Shown here in pieces: positions 5,317-6,039 of a stretch of DNA of 6,039 nucleotides. The notes under the pieces were generated by a model. That model ran no database searches and was not told the origin of the DNA. It saw nothing but the letters and a program-made list of their open reading frames with translations. Source of the stretch: Candidatus Cloacimonadota bacterium (lineage in GTDB: Bacteria; Cloacimonadota; Cloacimonadia; JGIOTU-2); NCBI GenBank assembly GCA_021158425.1, contig JAGGUR010000043.1, positions 1 through 6,039 of the forward strand, read 5' to 3'. The stretch's first letter is position 1, and the number at the start of each line of letters is the position of its first letter. The position numbers and the translations under genes are program-made.

Positions 5317-5340
5317 TCGAGTTTTAAGTTTCTAGTTTCA
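5317..5340 (+). repeat. Right heptad-repeat arm of S23 unit 2
   Basis: Read on the minus strand it steps TGAAACT, AGAAACT, TAAAACT, matching the left arm at 20 of 24 positions. It starts 19 nt beyond the stop of the DUF6754-like gene. Confidence 0.7.
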
Positions 5341-5358
5341 GATTTACTAATTACCTTT

Positions 5359-6039
5359 TTAATGCATTGGTATGAAATCTTTTAAAAAATGTATGTTGAA
5401 TATTTCCAGAATTATCCCGATAACTATCAAAGATATGATGATAGCTTTACCATAATCCTGACCTTTAAGGCTGCCCAATTGTGCCGAATCCTTGGAAAGA
5501 TAAGCAGATGCGGCGTATAATTCTTCACCTATCAAAGTATAGTCGCAGGCAGCAACAAAGAAAGGTATTTGAGATGGCATAGCAGTTCCTGCGATCTGAA
5601 TGGCACCACTTTCAAATCCGGTTTCAGCTAGAATTAGAGATTCAGCATAAAAAGCTCCAAGATAAAAATTCGCTGCTGGTTTTTCTCGCATAATTATACC
5701 ATCCACACCTGCAACATACCCGAATTGGTCATCAGTAAGATAAAATACAGAATCTGGATTGAATGCATCAGGTCTGCCGGCTTTCAGATAGGATTCTTTC
5801 ACTATCTCTTTTGCTGTGGACAAGACCATTGAGCGGCAAACCGGGACATGAATGGTCGTGTCATATTGAGCAACTTTTTCTGCTAAGTGTCCTAAAATAT
5901 TCAATCCTGCCAGAGTTTGAATATTATCAAGGTCCATAATTCCGGGCACGAACAAGATAGGTTTTCCCAACTCAGTAGCTCGTCCTACTGCCTCTTCCAT
6001 CATATCCAGACCGCTGATTCTTCTTATAAACAACCTCTT
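5359..6039 (-). CDS. DUF6754-like membrane-anchored protein, 5' end outside the window
   Basis: The frame is open to the window edge (226 codons before the stop), so the true start lies beyond 6039; the TTG at 6033 has no support as a start. The visible part resembles DUF6754 proteins, recognised from the run RRISGLDMMEEAVGRATELG (4-23 counted from that TTG), then KPILFVPGI, TTIHVPVCRSMVL, FGYVAGVDGIIMREKPAANF, ESLILAETGF and QIAGTAMPSQIPFFVAACDY. The domain alternates strands and helices and looks like a soluble alpha/beta fold. One hydrophobic helix at about 194-213 anchors the C-terminus in the membrane. DUF6754 has no known function. The gene precedes three membrane-protein genes on the same strand and is probably the first or an early gene of one operon, now separated from them by S23 unit 2. 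The assignment to DUF6754 is from memory of the motif pattern. Confidence 0.8.
   Translation of the reverse strand, partial: KRLFIRRISGLDMMEEAVGRATELGKPILFVPGIMDLDNIQTLAGLNILGHLAEKVAQYDTTIHVPVCRSMVLSTAKEIVKESYLKAGRPDAFNPDSVFYLTDDQFGYVAGVDGIIMREKPAANFYLGAFYAESLILAETGFESGAIQIAGTAMPSQIPFFVAACDYTLIGEELYAASAYLSKDSAQLGSLKGQDYGKAIIISLIVIGIILEIFNIHFLKDFIPMH

Larger units (their letters stand above)
4534..5340 (-). mobile_element. S23-gene unit 2, flanked by heptad inverted repeats, with nested insertions
   Basis: An 807-bp segment lies between imperfect inverted repeats (20 of 24 positions pair). It contains a broken S23 gene that carries a GIY-YIG element and two palindromic inserts. Its layout matches unit 1: one S23 gene, the same orientation as the flanking genes, and arms made of 7-nt repeats. 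Without the unit, the DUF6754-like gene and the 231-residue membrane protein gene would be about 35 nt apart, and the ribosome site of the latter (about 4522-4527) lies just outside the unit. Mobility is inferred from the structure; exact ends and any target duplication cannot be fixed from one copy. Confidence 0.6.

Overview
The window is AT-rich bacterial DNA. All genes that can be supported lie on the minus strand, so biological order runs from high to low coordinates. Clear Shine-Dalgarno sites, one GTG start, a lipoprotein signal and a DUF6754-type membrane gene set suggest an uncultured Gram-negative bacterium, perhaps of the FCB group (Cloacimonadota or a similar candidate phylum). That placement is inference and weak. 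No stretch longer than about 160 bases lacks a feature, and no tRNA, rRNA or CRISPR array is visible.

Region 1 (6039 to 2220) is a membrane-protein cluster: the C-terminal part of a DUF6754-like protein (5359-6039, cut by the window edge), a six-helix membrane protein (3822-4517), a protein with an alpha/beta domain between two membrane helices (2989-3819) and another six-helix protein (2311-2952). A rho-independent terminator at 2221-2270 closes it. The genes are closely spaced with good ribosome sites, so they probably form one operon and one membrane complex of unknown function.

Region 2 (2208 to 1150) holds a MoxR-family AAA+ ATPase gene behind a possible promoter. The DUF58 and von Willebrand partners usual for this family are not next to it.

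Region 3 (511 to 1) is the N-terminal part of a lipoprotein with a Cache-type sensor domain, running off the window.

The striking part is what has been inserted between these genes. Two units at 587-1098 and 4534-5340 each consist of one S23-family four-helix-bundle gene flanked by inverted repeats. The arms of both are built of 7-nt repeats, but the heptads differ (AATATCC-like in one, TGAAACT-like in the other). The layout resembles the intervening sequences of 23S rRNA genes, which also carry S23 genes between inverted repeats, but here the units sit between protein genes and one splits the DUF6754 operon.

The second unit is a nested set of insertions. Its S23 gene is broken by (a) a 297-nt element with 14-bp perfect terminal inverted repeats that carries a GIY-YIG nuclease gene, placed in the conserved Ala-Asn-Leu-Ala-Glu-Gly-Tyr codons; (b) a 39-nt in-frame palindromic insert; and (c) a 22-nt frameshifting palindromic insert that shares the sequence GGCGGACAG with (b). 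Removing the three inserts leaves exactly 333 nt, an uninterrupted 111-codon S23 gene, which is strong internal evidence for this reading.
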